From Actinostola sp. cb2023 (lineage: Eukaryota > Cnidaria > Anthozoa > Actiniaria > Actinostolidae): 64,000 nt of DNA. The notes under the pieces are model-generated. The model had not been told where the DNA came from and made no database searches. It saw only the letters and a program-made list of their open reading frames with translations. The stretch is from positions 62,001 to 126,000 of the forward strand of contig JAUJYZ010000592.1 of the NCBI GenBank assembly GCA_033675265.1, read 5' to 3'. The translations under genes and the position numbers were made by a program. Positions 53,103 to 63,869 of the stretch are shown here, in pieces; positions within the stretch are counted from its first letter, which is position 1, and every line of letters begins with the position of its first letter.

Positions 53103-53405
53103 TTGGTACAGATGGGTTGTAGCAGTACATTTCGACCCGCAATGTTACGGGACGCATACAAACCACGGGAAAATTCAAGTCAACTTATCATGGTAACTGA
53201 TGAACGTCAGCGGGTCCCAAAGATCCGGCCTCAGAATATATTGAACCAGTTATATGCGCCCGTATATAACCTTGACAACAAAGCGTTACGCAAGTACTCG
53301 TTTAGAGGCGAAAGCAGTGTACGTAAAAAGCCATCTCAGTTTTTCTACTCAAGACATATGGTAACACGACTGAAACCCTCCGTCAAGTTGCTGTTTCCTC
53401 AGTGA
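53103..53405 (+). CDS. Unrecognised 100-residue basic protein or exon
   Basis: Reads MGCSSTFRPAMLRDAYKPRE, QRVPKIRPQNILNQLYAPVY, NLDNKALRKYSFRGESSVRK and ends VTRLKPSVKLLFPQ. The composition looks protein-like rather than repeat-derived. The core (RPQNILN...PVYNLDNKALRKYS) is weakly similar to RQNIS...PVFQKHNKPLRKYT in the minus-strand frame at 51443-52036, so the two may be diverged relatives. Confidence 0.35.
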   Translation: MVQMGCSSTFRPAMLRDAYKPRENSSQLIMVTDERQRVPKIRPQNILNQLYAPVYNLDNKALRKYSFRGESSVRKKPSQFFYSRHMVTRLKPSVKLLFPQ

Positions 53406-54057
53406 ACACTGGAACGATCATAGTTCGTTGTACAATAAACATTAGCATATTAGCATATTAGCAATAAACATTATTATTATTATTATTATTACTGTACCGA
53501 TAGGTAGTGCTGATAGTAGTGTTCGATAGTCCCCATAAAGGACGTTATGAACCTAGCTATGTCACGCATGCGCAGCATATATCACAATATTGAGGAATAA
53601 TAATAATACTTTATTCAAATACTAAACAATATTTGAAAAGGAGAAACTTTGAGGTTAACCCTATGTGCAAGTCTCCTTTACACTACAAATAAATAAAAAT
53701 ATAGATGAAAATATTAGAAGTTCAAAAATTGATATGTACATGTATTTACAATTTCATACATACATACATACTTACATACATACATGGTTTATTTGTTTCT
53801 GCAGGTTTGTTTACATAACGCAAGACTTAAGTCCAATTTCATTGCTCTAGTTCAAATATCTCAAAAAATGTTCATGTGTTTCTTTAATCTTGTTTTGAAC
53901 TGTTTTACATTAGGACTCTCAGGGACATTTACTACATTATTTGCATGGAAGGTCATTCCAAAGCCTTCTCGTGAGAGGGACCGAAACCGAGGAGCTCTGG
54001 GAACGAGAATGTGAGGAATTATAATAATAATTGGAAAGACATATGTGACTTTTCATT

Positions 54058-54797
54058 CAGTCAATGGCATTAAGATTGTCCACCTCGAAAAGCACATTTG
54101 CACATTTACACATTGTTGGTACATTTACACATTTGCACTTTTACCAGCCTGCTTTTACACACAAAATCACGTTATATATTCGTTTTGCACACGTGGAACC
54201 CAAAGTCAATACGATTACCGACATAAGGCTTTTCACGGATAGACCGGAAGCAGCCGAACGCAATGCATTGTGGACTATATTTGGTACAAACACAGCAATC
54301 TGGGCACCATATTGGATCGAAGAACTCCGGAAGAACATAAACAAACTCACTTCATCATGCCTCGGTGTACCGTGATGGGCTGCAATAATGACACGAGATA
54401 TCGAGAAAGGTTCGTTTTATTATTTTTCTTCGTTTCTTTGTGTTTAACGACAATTTGAATAGCATAAAATGAAAATTATACGTGGTACACCGTATAGTGT
54501 ACTTACTAGAGATTACTATATTTTACTAATGTTAGATGGGTCATTATGCCACATGTCAGGAGTATTTCGTGTCATTATTGCAGCCCATATGGCGCCTTGA
54601 TTGTTGTGTTTGTACCGAATCTAGACCAGAATGCACTTCGTTCAGCTACTTCCGGTCTATCCGTGAAAAGGTCTATGGCAGCCGGACAAGTGCAAATACA
54701 GCTTCTTTCTCTAGAAGTGCGCGAATGTGTAAATGTGTAAATGTGCAAATGTGTAAATGTGCTTTTCCGAGGTGGACAATCTTAATGACATTGACTG
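54058..54797. mobile_element. Fold-back element carrying THAP-finger remnants
   Basis: Long imperfect inverted arms: CAGTCAATGGCATTAAGATT at the left and its inverse at the right, then shared TTTTCACGGATAGACCGGAA and GGGCTGCAATAATGACACGA in both arms. The right arm has lost the segment with the ATG. Confidence 0.65.
54357..54409 (+). pseudogene. Start of a THAP zinc-finger exon (fragment)
   Basis: ATG at 54357 reads MPRCTVMGCNNDTRYRER before a GTTCGT donor. M-P-x-C-x(3)-G-C-x-N is the N terminus of THAP C2CH fingers, found in P-element-like transposases and host proteins. No continuation is recognised nearby. Confidence 0.45.
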
Positions 54798-55667
54798 TAT
54801 AATCAGTATAGAACGTACGTAGGAGAAATTATATGAGCCCGCAGTACTTATTACAGCGGTGTACTATCCGCATCACTAGGAAACGCGGCCAAAGCACCAG
54901 TTAGACCGACAAACTTTATAGCAGCTTTTAGTAATCCTGTTCATTTCCACTATTTTATCATTAGATATCTGATAAAGTAGTATAGTCAGGTAAATAATTA
55001 AATATATACACGATCGAACACCTGATAGTCAGCACGTAAAAGCTTGGACATCGCACGCATGATAAAGATTATCTTCGAGACACAACAACATTGTATGTTA
55101 TTACTCTCTTCATAGTTGTTGTGTGTTTAGTTGTTTGTCGTTGCTTTGTTTTCGTAGATCATTTCTGTCTATTTTACAACAGTAATAGTTGTGTTGCTAA
55201 TTCCAGTTATCGATTGCACTCTAGTCCACTTGGCAGGTGACAGTTGTACTATCAGTAATCTGGTGAGCTTTGACTGAGTTCTACCGTCCATTTAGACTGC
55301 ATGCAAATCAGTCGGAGGCAAGAGAATGAGAGGAGACGGACAGACGCTGGGGGGAATGAGGCGAGAAGGGGATATACGCGGTATACTGTCGATTTCACCG
55401 CGTTTATCAGTAAAAAAAATGCTAAAAATACGTTCCGCAAAACAAACGTTGTTAATCATTAAATAGTATTCGTCGGTTGTATTTGATGCTGAGAAACCGC
55501 TGATAAGTAATGGGTATTTCAAGATAAACAGATGATTATCCGTTAAGCAAGATATTGGTATTGTTCCCGAATTGGGGGAGGAGGGAGAGTTGTTAGTTAC
55601 ACACATTCGTTACATTTTGCTATGTTCATGCAGGTATCTGCCTGGGTGCATGCCTGTTAAAGAAATA
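54798..55667. other. No gene seen
   Basis: Short frames only. The segment 55250-55610 has moderate GC and minus-strand frames without splice partners. Confidence 0.45.
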
Positions 55668-56347
55668 ATGCATGGATCAATTCCAGCTGTTACCATCCCC
55701 CCCCCCCCCCCCCCCCCCCCGGGCTGACCCCCGGGGATTTGTATTTTTTCTTTCTTGGGACTACAAATTCCCTGCCACTGGGCCGCCAGAAATAACAAAT
55801 TCCCCGCCCCAGGGCAACGGAAAAGCAACCAACAATTGAATAATATTAAAGGCATGTTTAATAATAAAGCTAGACACCTTTTAGAAAGAATTATTGACCA
55901 TAACAGTAGAGATAAGAAGTCATCTGCCTTTTTTTAATCAAAGAAAGCCTTTAACTTTGCAAGACCTTGTTTTTCAAGCCAATCGGCGACAAATGTAGTC
56001 TCTTTACCGGCAAATTCCATTATTATGAATTCCTCCATTGATTATACGCTCGGTCAAGTTATCCCCGCCCCCCACCCCCGGGGCAACCACGTTGTTGTAC
56101 AAAATCCCCGCCCCTGGGACACAGGTCCTTACAAATCCCTGGGGTATGCCCGGGGGGGGGGGGGGGGGGGGGGGGATGGTAACAGCTGGAATAGCTGATA
56201 TCGAAGTTACACTCCAATGACTCTGAACAACGGTTTCAAGTCGAGGCTATCGGGTCAGAACAAAAACTTGACCCGATAGCCTCGACTTGAAACCTTTATT
56301 CAGAGTCATTGGAGTGTAACTTCGATATCAGCTATTGATCCATGCAT
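55668..56347. mobile_element. Hairpin element interrupted by a poly-C TIR element
   Basis: Outer arms begin ATGCATGGATCAAT (55668) and end ATTGATCCATGCAT (56347). The left arm is broken by 55682-56190, whose own ends are TCCAGCTGTTACCATCCCC and the inverse, with long C and G runs inside. Removing the insert and one AT restores ATCAATAGCTGATATCGAAG, exactly the inverse of the right arm. Confidence 0.75.
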
Positions 56348-56877
56348 AACCGTAACGCGAAAAAGGGTTCTCTAGCATCCACAGTAATGCTGCCATTAGC
56401 TACCGATGCATTGAATTTGTGTTTATCGAAATACATGAAAATCTTTTATATTTGATTGAACATTGTCTAGAACCTTTACAAGTGCTTTTCAGCGCTGTGA
56501 CAATGCGTCGCCGGACTGGTGCTCCATATTTTCTTTACAAACCAAAAGTAGTTCTTTCAGGAAGGCCGAACTAACGGCCTGTATGTGCCAATTACATAAC
56601 GCTTGTTGATTGAGAATGACAGCCGTGAGCTCATAAACAATTCAATAGACCGGTGAAATTTCCCCACCATATCCGCGCGATGCACGTTCGTACAGAACAT
56701 TTGATAACCACTTGGGATATTTAAAATTGTATGATCTTTTAAGATTTATGGGTCTAATGCATGGCACTAACTGGAGTGTTGAAGTTAGGGATATTTTTAC
56801 CAGCTAACGAGATGTGCTTGATCCATAACGACTTAAATGTTCGAAGCGATCAGAAATAACTGTGGATTACGTATACA
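56348..56877. other. Upstream flank of the plus-strand signal-peptide exon
   Basis: No frames of note; could hold the promoter and 5' UTR of the second gene. No clear TATA or initiator could be assigned. Confidence 0.35.
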
Positions 56878-56965
56878 ATGGTCGCCCCGATTCAAAAACA
56901 TCAAGCTATTTTTGCTGTTTGTCTGACAACACTGCTGGCGGATCCAACGTTTTGCCGTTTACTAG
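56878..56965 (+). CDS. Signal-peptide exon, probably of the plus-strand CUB gene
   Basis: ATG at 56878 opens MVAPIQKHQAIFAVCLTTLL followed by ADPTFCRLL: a short polar start, hydrophobic core and small residues before a possible cleavage site. The exon ends after one base of a codon at a GTAGGT donor, the same phase-1 arrangement as the first exon of the large minus-strand gene, and it fits the phase-1 start of the CUB exon at 63510. The link is inferred; other exons may lie between. Confidence 0.5.
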
Positions 56966-57967
56966 GTAGGTATTTTGAACAATTTTAATTACGACAGTCA
57001 AGAACTGAACTGAAAAATCAGTTGAAATATGGCGATTGAGAATTGGATAAACAACGGCGCTTGTCGCTTAGGTAACGTTAGCTTTTTCATGCAGCTCCAC
57101 ATACAACCTGACAAGCTGATGTTTGCCATTCATTCCACAGCTTATTTATCTCAAAAAATAAAGAAAAGAAAAAAAGCAGTCGAATAGCAACATTTGAATT
57201 TGGAGGATTACTGTCAGTATACGGGACAAATAAATATGAAACCGCATCAATTAGTCCTCCCAAAAACAAAACAAAAAAAACAAAACACAATTTTATGAAG
57301 GAATTCTTGAGACTGAATATCATTATTCTTATAATATATTTGCGAGGAAGGAAAACGCAGGTGTTCTAGTGGGATCTTAATTTTACTCGACCAAAATAAC
57401 TGATGATTTAAGCCAAGAAACTTCATTAGACCCACAGTGACAGTTTTTATCACTGAGATCTGTCGAGATGAGGCATCTTACTGACAAGTGTATGAACGTT
57501 TTTGAGCTCCCCTCGAAACGTACGTATTTATTGACCGAAAACATTTCAGCATGAGATGCCCAAACACCATTTTTCTATCAGAGTCGATTTTCTTGGCACT
57601 CGTCGTGCTGTATCTACATTAACGTTGCTTGCAGAATACTAAGTTTGATAGACATTGCAAGATATATGCGAGGAATATGGTATCGGGTTTGAACCTTTCC
57701 TGCCGTCTTAGTGCATTTTATTTTTAATTTATATCACCAAACGAAAATTTCGATCTGATATTAAACATCGTCAGGAGCCCCTGACATCGTCCACGATTCG
57801 TAAGACTCTGACATCGTTGATGTATTAGAAAGTAAATCCCTCAGAATATAATAAAAAAGGAGCCATAAAAAACAATCGGAAGCAAAAGTTGTCTTATAAC
57901 CGGTGAGACAATGATTAACCTAATGAATAAAAGTAAAGTCACCGTAAATGATATTTTATTTAAAATA

Positions 57968-58145
57968 ACACAGACAGACAGACACACACAAAACATACAC
58001 ACACACACAAACAGACAGACAGACACACAAACAGGCAGAAAGACACACACAAACATACACACAGACACACACACACACACACACAAACAGACAGACACAC
58101 AAACAGGCAGAAAGACACACAAACAGACACAGACAGACAGACAGA
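57968..58145. repeat. ACAC/ACAG repeat
   Basis: CACACAAACAGACAGACAGA-type degenerate tandem repeat with a 60-70-bp duplicated block. Confidence 0.88.
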
Positions 58146-58336
58146 CAAAAACGTTAGGGAGCCGGGTTAAAAGTCAAATGAATGCATAAGTGCGGGATAA
58201 TCAACACGTCCTTCTCTATCTACACAATAAACGTAATATTATATAAAACACGTTTTACAGCTGGCAACTTCACTTGACATTCAAGGTGTCAAAAGCTCTA
58301 ACTTTCAGGGTTTTTTTTCTTTAGCAATGGGTTTCG

Positions 58337-58339
58337 ATT

Positions 58340-58429
<90 letters not shown>

Positions 58430-58472
58430 TTATTATTATTTTTATTATTTATTATTATTATTATTATTATTA

Positions 58473-58549
<77 letters not shown>

Positions 58550-58555
58550 TATTAT
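58337..58555. repeat. (ATT)n microsatellite
   Basis: About 220 bp of TTA repeats with a few T insertions. Similar arrays at 22465-22542 (AAT). Confidence 0.95.
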
Positions 58556-58753
58556 GTCGATTGGTTGAACTTATTCATGCCTTAAATTCTTCGTTCGACC
58601 TTATGTCAACAAATAAGCAAACTGCATGTGAGATCCCAGAATCACGATGAGCTAAATTGGAAAGCAAAAAGCAACCTCAATTATGAACTTGTATTTGAGG
58701 ATATTTGCACTGCGGTTGCAAATTACAAATTCTTTTTATGAATATGGGTATTA

Positions 58754-58965
58754 CAGTATGGACACTCGAACCGTGAACACCTAGTTTTTTTCTAACACAA
58801 ATATATAAATTATCGATTGAGCAAATTGATCAGAAAAATGATTTATTTTGATCACTAAGTGTATTTAAACTCAATGCTCCATTTGAGAGGCTGTGAGGCA
58901 ATAGAAAGTTCGAAAAAAAAAATTCGAAAAAAACTTAAGTGTTCACGGTTCGAGTGTCCACACTG
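58754..58965. mobile_element. Tc1/mariner-like MITE, 212 bp
   Basis: Ends CAGTATGGACACTCGAACCG and its inverse (CAGTGTGG... in the other arm), flanked by TA on both sides. The sequence between is AT-rich and non-coding. Confidence 0.7.
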
Positions 58966-59208
58966 TAAATATAATTGTTTTCTCGTTGAGTTGATTCTCG
59001 TGTTATGAACGCCCTAAAGGGCCCACGCAATTTCGGACTTATTGAAAAATTCACTCGTTCCAATTAATCCCAAATTGCACTCGAAATCATATGAAAATAT
59101 ACTGAATACTCGACCACCATATCAAACTCTTATAGCGATAATCTTTGCCGTGAAACGACGCATAACACAATATATTATTGTGTTGTATAAATAATATCAG
59201 TGGAGTGG

Positions 59209-60540
59209 GAAGACACTTCCTTCTGAACCAATCAAAATACGCGCAGATGCATCTCATCCAAGACAAATCTTTCAGTCTTTTTCGTATGAGTAAGAAACCT
59301 ACGGTACCGTGACACTCAAGTGGCTTCCTTTCTGAACCAATCAAAATACGCGCAGATGCATCTCACTGGTATCCAAGCCAAATCTCTCAGTCTTTTTCGT
59401 ATAGGAGTAAGAAACCTACGGTACCGTGACACTCAAGTGGCTTCCTTTCTGAACCAATCAAAATACGCGCAGATGCATCTCATCCAAGCCAAATCTTTCA
59501 GTCTTTTTCGTATGAGTAAGAAACCTACGGTACCGTGACACTCAAGTGGCTTCCTTTCTGAACCAATCAAAATACGCGCAGATGCATCTCATCCAAGCCA
59601 AATCTCTGTCTTTTTCGTATGAGTAAGGCTAAGAACAGACGTCGAATTATTCATGTACCGTTCCTAATTGTTGCAATAAAGTACATGAAAAGAACGGCGT
59701 CTGGTTCGAATTGGAACGGTCTATTTAATTTGGAACGGCTCAGGCGTACCGCACGCCTAGGTAAGCCGAATAATACGCCTATGGGTCGAGTCCGAGACAA
59801 ACGGCGTGCTGTCCAAGGGCCGTTCCAAATGCATAAGTTATTATAATGTATTCAAATGTTCCGTGAGTTGTAAGTGCGGCTGCAGAACGGCATTTGATTC
59901 AGACGCTGTTCTTTTCATGTACTTTCACGCATGATTTAAAAAGCTCCAGATTATCGCATTCCAGCGGTTTTTTTCGGAAAACACAGGCGCATATGCATGC
60001 GTTCAGTTTGAATGTAAACATGGCGGCTTGTATATCAAAAATTAGAAATCGTCGGGAATATAATGAAATTGTGCCGCTTCAGAGGGTCAAGTTCAAAGGA
60101 CGATAAAACATCCTAAAACACGTCCAAACTCACCAAAATCGCTGAAGATATTGAAGAAATCATATTAAAAACACGCAACAAGTTCCTTAATGTGCTATTT
60201 TGATTTAGCAAATTTCGATATTTCGACATACATTTTTGTGAGATACTGAAATTTGGGCTTCCTGTGTAATGGAGTGGCGTGAACATTTGGAACGACTAAT
60301 TATAAGAACGACGTCTGAATCAACAGGCGGATTTGTGTTGATTTGGGTCGATCTAAATATGAATTAGGAACGGTACATGAATAATTCGACGTCTGTTCTT
60401 AGCCTAAGAAACCTACGGTACCGTGACACTCAAGTGGCTTCCTTTCTGAACCAATCAAAATACGCGCAGAAGCATCTCATCCGATCAAACTCTTTCAATA
60501 CGGCGCGGTACGACCTCTATTATAGAGTCGTTTTCGTATG
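59209..60540. repeat. Tandem repeat of a TIR-element family, about 105-118 bp units, five copies
   Basis: Units contain GAAACCTACGGTACCGTGAC, GGCTTCCTTTCTGAACCAAT and TTTTTCGTATGAGTAAG. The last copy (60405-60540) is separated from the others by the inserted 59627-60404 element. The units share ends (AACCTACGG, TTTTCGTATGAGT) with the elements at 17978-18416 and 60648-60812. Confidence 0.8.
59627..60404. mobile_element. TIR element with TAA target duplication (Harbinger-like), 778 bp
   Basis: Ends are inverted copies of GGCTAAGAACAGACGTCGAA extending about 43 bp; flanked by TAA on both sides (59624-59626, 60405-60407). It is inserted inside one unit of the 59.2-60.5 kb tandem repeat, splitting GAGTAAGAAACC. 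No coding capacity seen. Confidence 0.75.
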
Positions 60541-60647
60541 AGTATTTCGTATTATTTATTAATATATTGTAATTGTATAGAGACTTAGGTATTCAGTACG
60601 TTTAAGAAATATTTTTTTATTATTATTATTATTATTACTATGATTGG

Positions 60648-60812
60648 TAACCTACGGCACGGAGTTACGGTCACGGTACGGAATCGAAGACATATATTGA
60701 ACCAATCACAGCGCGCAAAATCATTGATCAACCAATCGGAATGCTTGGAAACGGCACGGTCACCGGACGGCACACGTAATTACTTCCCATTCATACGAAA
60801 ACGACTCTCTCT
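60648..60812. mobile_element. MITE, copy of the 18.0-kb family without the nested insertion
   Basis: Reads AACCTACGGCACGGAGTTAC, GGTCACGGTACGGAATCGAA, then CCAATCAC ... CCAATCGG and ends TTCATACGAAAACGACTCT. Aligns to both ends of 17978-18416 and shows the uninterrupted form. Confidence 0.7.
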
Positions 60813-60953
60813 AATCTATCTATTACATGTCAAATATTTTGATTTGACAGAATACGCCTTCGATTAATGAGTATGAGTATAAATTAATTTTGGGTTTTAC
60901 AAGTAGGTTTTACAAAGGATTTTCTTGCATTATTTGCTTTGAATTCGTGTACT

Positions 60954-61096
60954 AGAGTGCAAACCATATGTCCGTGAAACAGTACTAACTAATTAGTACT
61001 AAATAGAACCGATGAAACAATAGAAAACAATAGAAATAACACTATTTAGTTCTATTTAGTAATAGTACTATTTCACGGACATATGGTTTGCACTCT
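60954..61096. mobile_element. MITE, AGAGTGCAAACCATATGTCC family
   Basis: Inverted ends AGAGTGCAAACCATATGTCC and GGACATATGGTTTGCACTCT, with inner GTACTA/TAGTAC palindromes. Same family as 21697-21839; a degenerate third relative lies at about 61900-62020. Confidence 0.75.
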
Positions 61097-61745
61097 CGGC
61101 TACTGTTTTAGATAAAGATCAATTTGGATGGAGTTTGATATTGAGTCGTTTATAGAATGAGCGGCCGTGTTATATCGCGGTTCTAGATATCGCCTTTGGC
61201 TTGGATTTATAAATTTATTTATTAAGTTTTCGCAAATAAATGAAATAAAGAATATAAAAAAACTATTTTAAGTTGTCTCGGCAACACCTTCGTGATATAT
61301 TCGTGTGATCTGATAGTCTGATAGTCGTTTGGTATCTTGGTTACATTATATTCATTAGTTGGTTGTATTGATTCTTGCATTTTATGTGTCTTTTTATCCG
61401 GATTAGTTTTATTTAAATTTTTTATTCTACCGCGTTCTGTACAGTACCCGGTGAAACAGCCAACCGGTTGAAAATAACCCCCCACGAATCGTGGCAAAAA
61501 AACTATTTTTTATCTCTAAAAGGTACCAATTCTAAATTACCCGACAAGTAAATCATTGGGCAAAACCCCTCAAAGGTACCGGGATACTGTAATGGTGTCG
61601 TCGTTTTAGGTTTAAACACCATAAGCGGTACCAAACTATGAAGGTACGACGAGCATTCACAAAACTTCTATATGTTTTGGAGCAAATAAATCCATGCAAA
61701 TTTTACACTAATTACATCGATAGATAAACGCATACATGTACGCTT

Positions 61746-61810
61746 TTCGCTAGCCTCCTTTGCAGGGATTTTAGGACCTCACCTAAGAACGCCTGCAAAG
61801 GAGGCTAGCT
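61746..61810. repeat. Short hairpin element CTAGCCTCCTTTGCAGG
   Basis: Perfect arms GCTAGCCTCCTTTGCAGG and CCTGCAAAGGAGGCTAGC around a loop of about 27 bp. Related hairpins occur at 20408-20451, 47994-48070 and 51073-51152. Confidence 0.7.
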
Positions 61811-62107
61811 TTTCGCAGGTGCCGGTAGTTCTGTTTTGAGTTCGGGAAAATTTTGTGTAAATTTCCAAAAATATCCAAAAATTAATTTACAGAAATGTAT
61901 GCAGCATTTTGCCGACTAATTAGTACTAAATATCACTAATAAAACAATAGAGATATAACTATATTTACAACTGTATTAGTTATATGCATGGTGCACGGAT
62001 TTAGCATTTGCACTCTAGCTCATTTTAACTCATGTTTTTTGTCAAATTTTCTTGATCGCATATTACGAAAAGACGTTTTATATGGTGTTACTTTAAATAA
62101 GAACCAG

Positions 62108-63244
62108 GGGCCGGTTGCATAAAATGTGTACTTAAGTATTCACTTAAGTGAGGCACTTAAGATTGTGTTACGGGTTTCCTAAAGTGTGTTGCATGAAGCT
62201 TACTTAACACTTTCGTAAGTGAATTACTTAAGAGTGAATTTACGGGGACACTTAAGTGCTTGGTTAAGCATAAATATTTTTAATTCGTACAACGCATAGA
62301 ATTTGATTACAGAAATGTATAATTAACAAAACCGGATCCACAAAACCTATAGAAGCTAATAAATCAAAAAGCTTTCAAAAATGAATAACATCGATTGTAC
62401 AAAAATGTAAACGGATTACTTGATGAAATGAAGGAAAGTAAAATGAGCACATTTATATATCTATTTAGTTATTTGTGCGAGTTCGTCTTTTGCAATTGTA
62501 ATTTGTAGGTCTAGCAATTGTTCTTTCTTTCTTAATACTCGCATTTTAATCTCATGTTCCTCTTTTAACTGTTGTTCGTACAGATTACTTATGATTGTGG
62601 TGTCGCCTGCTCTCCGGCTTGTGGACTTTTCTTTTCTCCTTTCTTTGGTTGTTGTGTCACATTGTCCTCCCAACTAATATCTTGCTCTGAGTTGAACTGC
62701 TCACTCGTCGTTTCTAAGGCTTCATGACCATCTGACTGTTCTCCATCTAAACTATTCTAGCGCCAGGAAAAATAAAACCTATAAATGACAAACTTTGCTT
62801 GTCGAATCTTCTTTACATAAAATGTGCATAGATGTATGCTGCAAAATAGCGCTAAATAGCACAATACTCTTTCCTGAAAATATATATCAAAATTAGTCCA
62901 AATAAACACACTTACAATACAAGCCTATGATATGTTTATAAATTAAAAATATTGAAGGAAATTTTAAACTGAAAGTAAAATTTTCCATGACGCACTTAGT
63001 TTTACGGGACCTCTAGGGCTCCCGTAAATTTACGGACAACTTGTGCACTTAAGATATGGGCGCAATGCGTTTGTGCAACACCCGTATATGTCGTTGTATA
63101 AACAGCACTTAAGTGGTCACTTACGATAATCGTAAGATCCAATACTTAAGTGAAACTCTTAAGTGAGCAATTAACTCATTCTTTGCAACAGTCTTAAATT
63201 AAGAGTACACTTAAGTAGACTCGTAAGTTTTATGCAACCGGCCC
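62108..63244. mobile_element. Harbinger-like TIR element, 1,137 bp
   Basis: Ends are inverted copies of GGGCCGGTTGCATAAAA, flanked by a 3-bp direct repeat CAG (62105-62107 and 63245-63247). Three-base target duplications are typical of PIF/Harbinger, although they favour TWA. The subterminal 100-150 bp on both sides are dense in short palindromes containing CTTAAG/ACTTAAGT. Lies in the intron before the CUB exon. Confidence 0.72.
62461..62760 (-). pseudogene. Remnant coiled-coil C terminus of a Harbinger-type Myb/SANT-like accessory protein
   Basis: Inside the TIR element 62108-63244. The final frame reads SNLYEQQLKEEHEIKMRVLR and KKEQLLDLQITIAKDELAQI then stop, a heptad-rich tail typical of Myb/SANT-like proteins carried by Harbinger transposons. 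Just upstream an acidic stretch (SEQFNSEQDISWEDNVTQQP) lies in a different frame, so a frameshift separates the two. No DNA-binding domain or transposase remains. The family assignment is inference from style and position. Confidence 0.4.
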
Positions 63245-63509
63245 CAGGAGAGGAATATGGAGCATTTGACGTATTCTAGTTTTATGTACCTTACATTTAT
63301 TGATGGGAATCCTGTTAGAAGGTCGTTTTACTTTTCTTTAATTGCAACTCGCAACGCAATTTTCGCAAAGAAGGGATGCATGGTACGTTGATTTATTTGG
63401 AGAGATTTTGTTTTACAGCAAAAAAAGAATGAAAAAAAGGAGACTAGCTTGAAATAAAAGACTTGTTATTCATGTGACCTATAGTAACACCATGTACTTA
63501 CTTTGCTAG

Positions 63510-63869
63510 AATGTGGAGATACGTACACGGATACAAATGGTACCATCACATGGCCAAGACACCCTTCAACAAACAATACTACTTTATCATCTTGTCGACT
63601 GACGATAGACACCAGAAATCAGAGTATAACGGTACCGCACCACTTACAGTTAAACGTCACAGCCTTTGACGTCACAGGCACCATGCCGTACTGTAGCCAT
63701 GGCAACCACCTTGAGATTTTGCTTGGCTGCCGGTTCATATCTGTTGGTCGTTTTTGTGGAGTGAGTGCATTTCCAGTTTTTTATTCAACTGACGGCTGTC
63801 TGGGTCTTGTGTTGCATGGTGAAGTAAGACAACTACAAGTAGAATACAGTTTACGATCATTAGATAAAG
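63510..63869 (+). CDS. CUB-domain exon of a second secreted-protein gene (continues to the right)
   Basis: A 360-nt exon with phase 1 at both ends, acceptor ACTTTGCTAG, donor GTAAGT. It reads ECGDTYTDTNGTITWPRHPS, SCRLTIDTRNQSITVPHHLQ, LNVTAFDVTGT, LEILLGCRF and CGVSAF, then VEYSLRSLDK. This is a full CUB fold (C-G-x(5)-G-x-I-x-x-P ... C-x-x-x-I ... L-x-x-x-x-F ... C-G). The preceding intron holds a Harbinger-like element that ends at 63244. The gene likely codes for a secreted or single-pass receptor-like protein. Confidence 0.83.
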
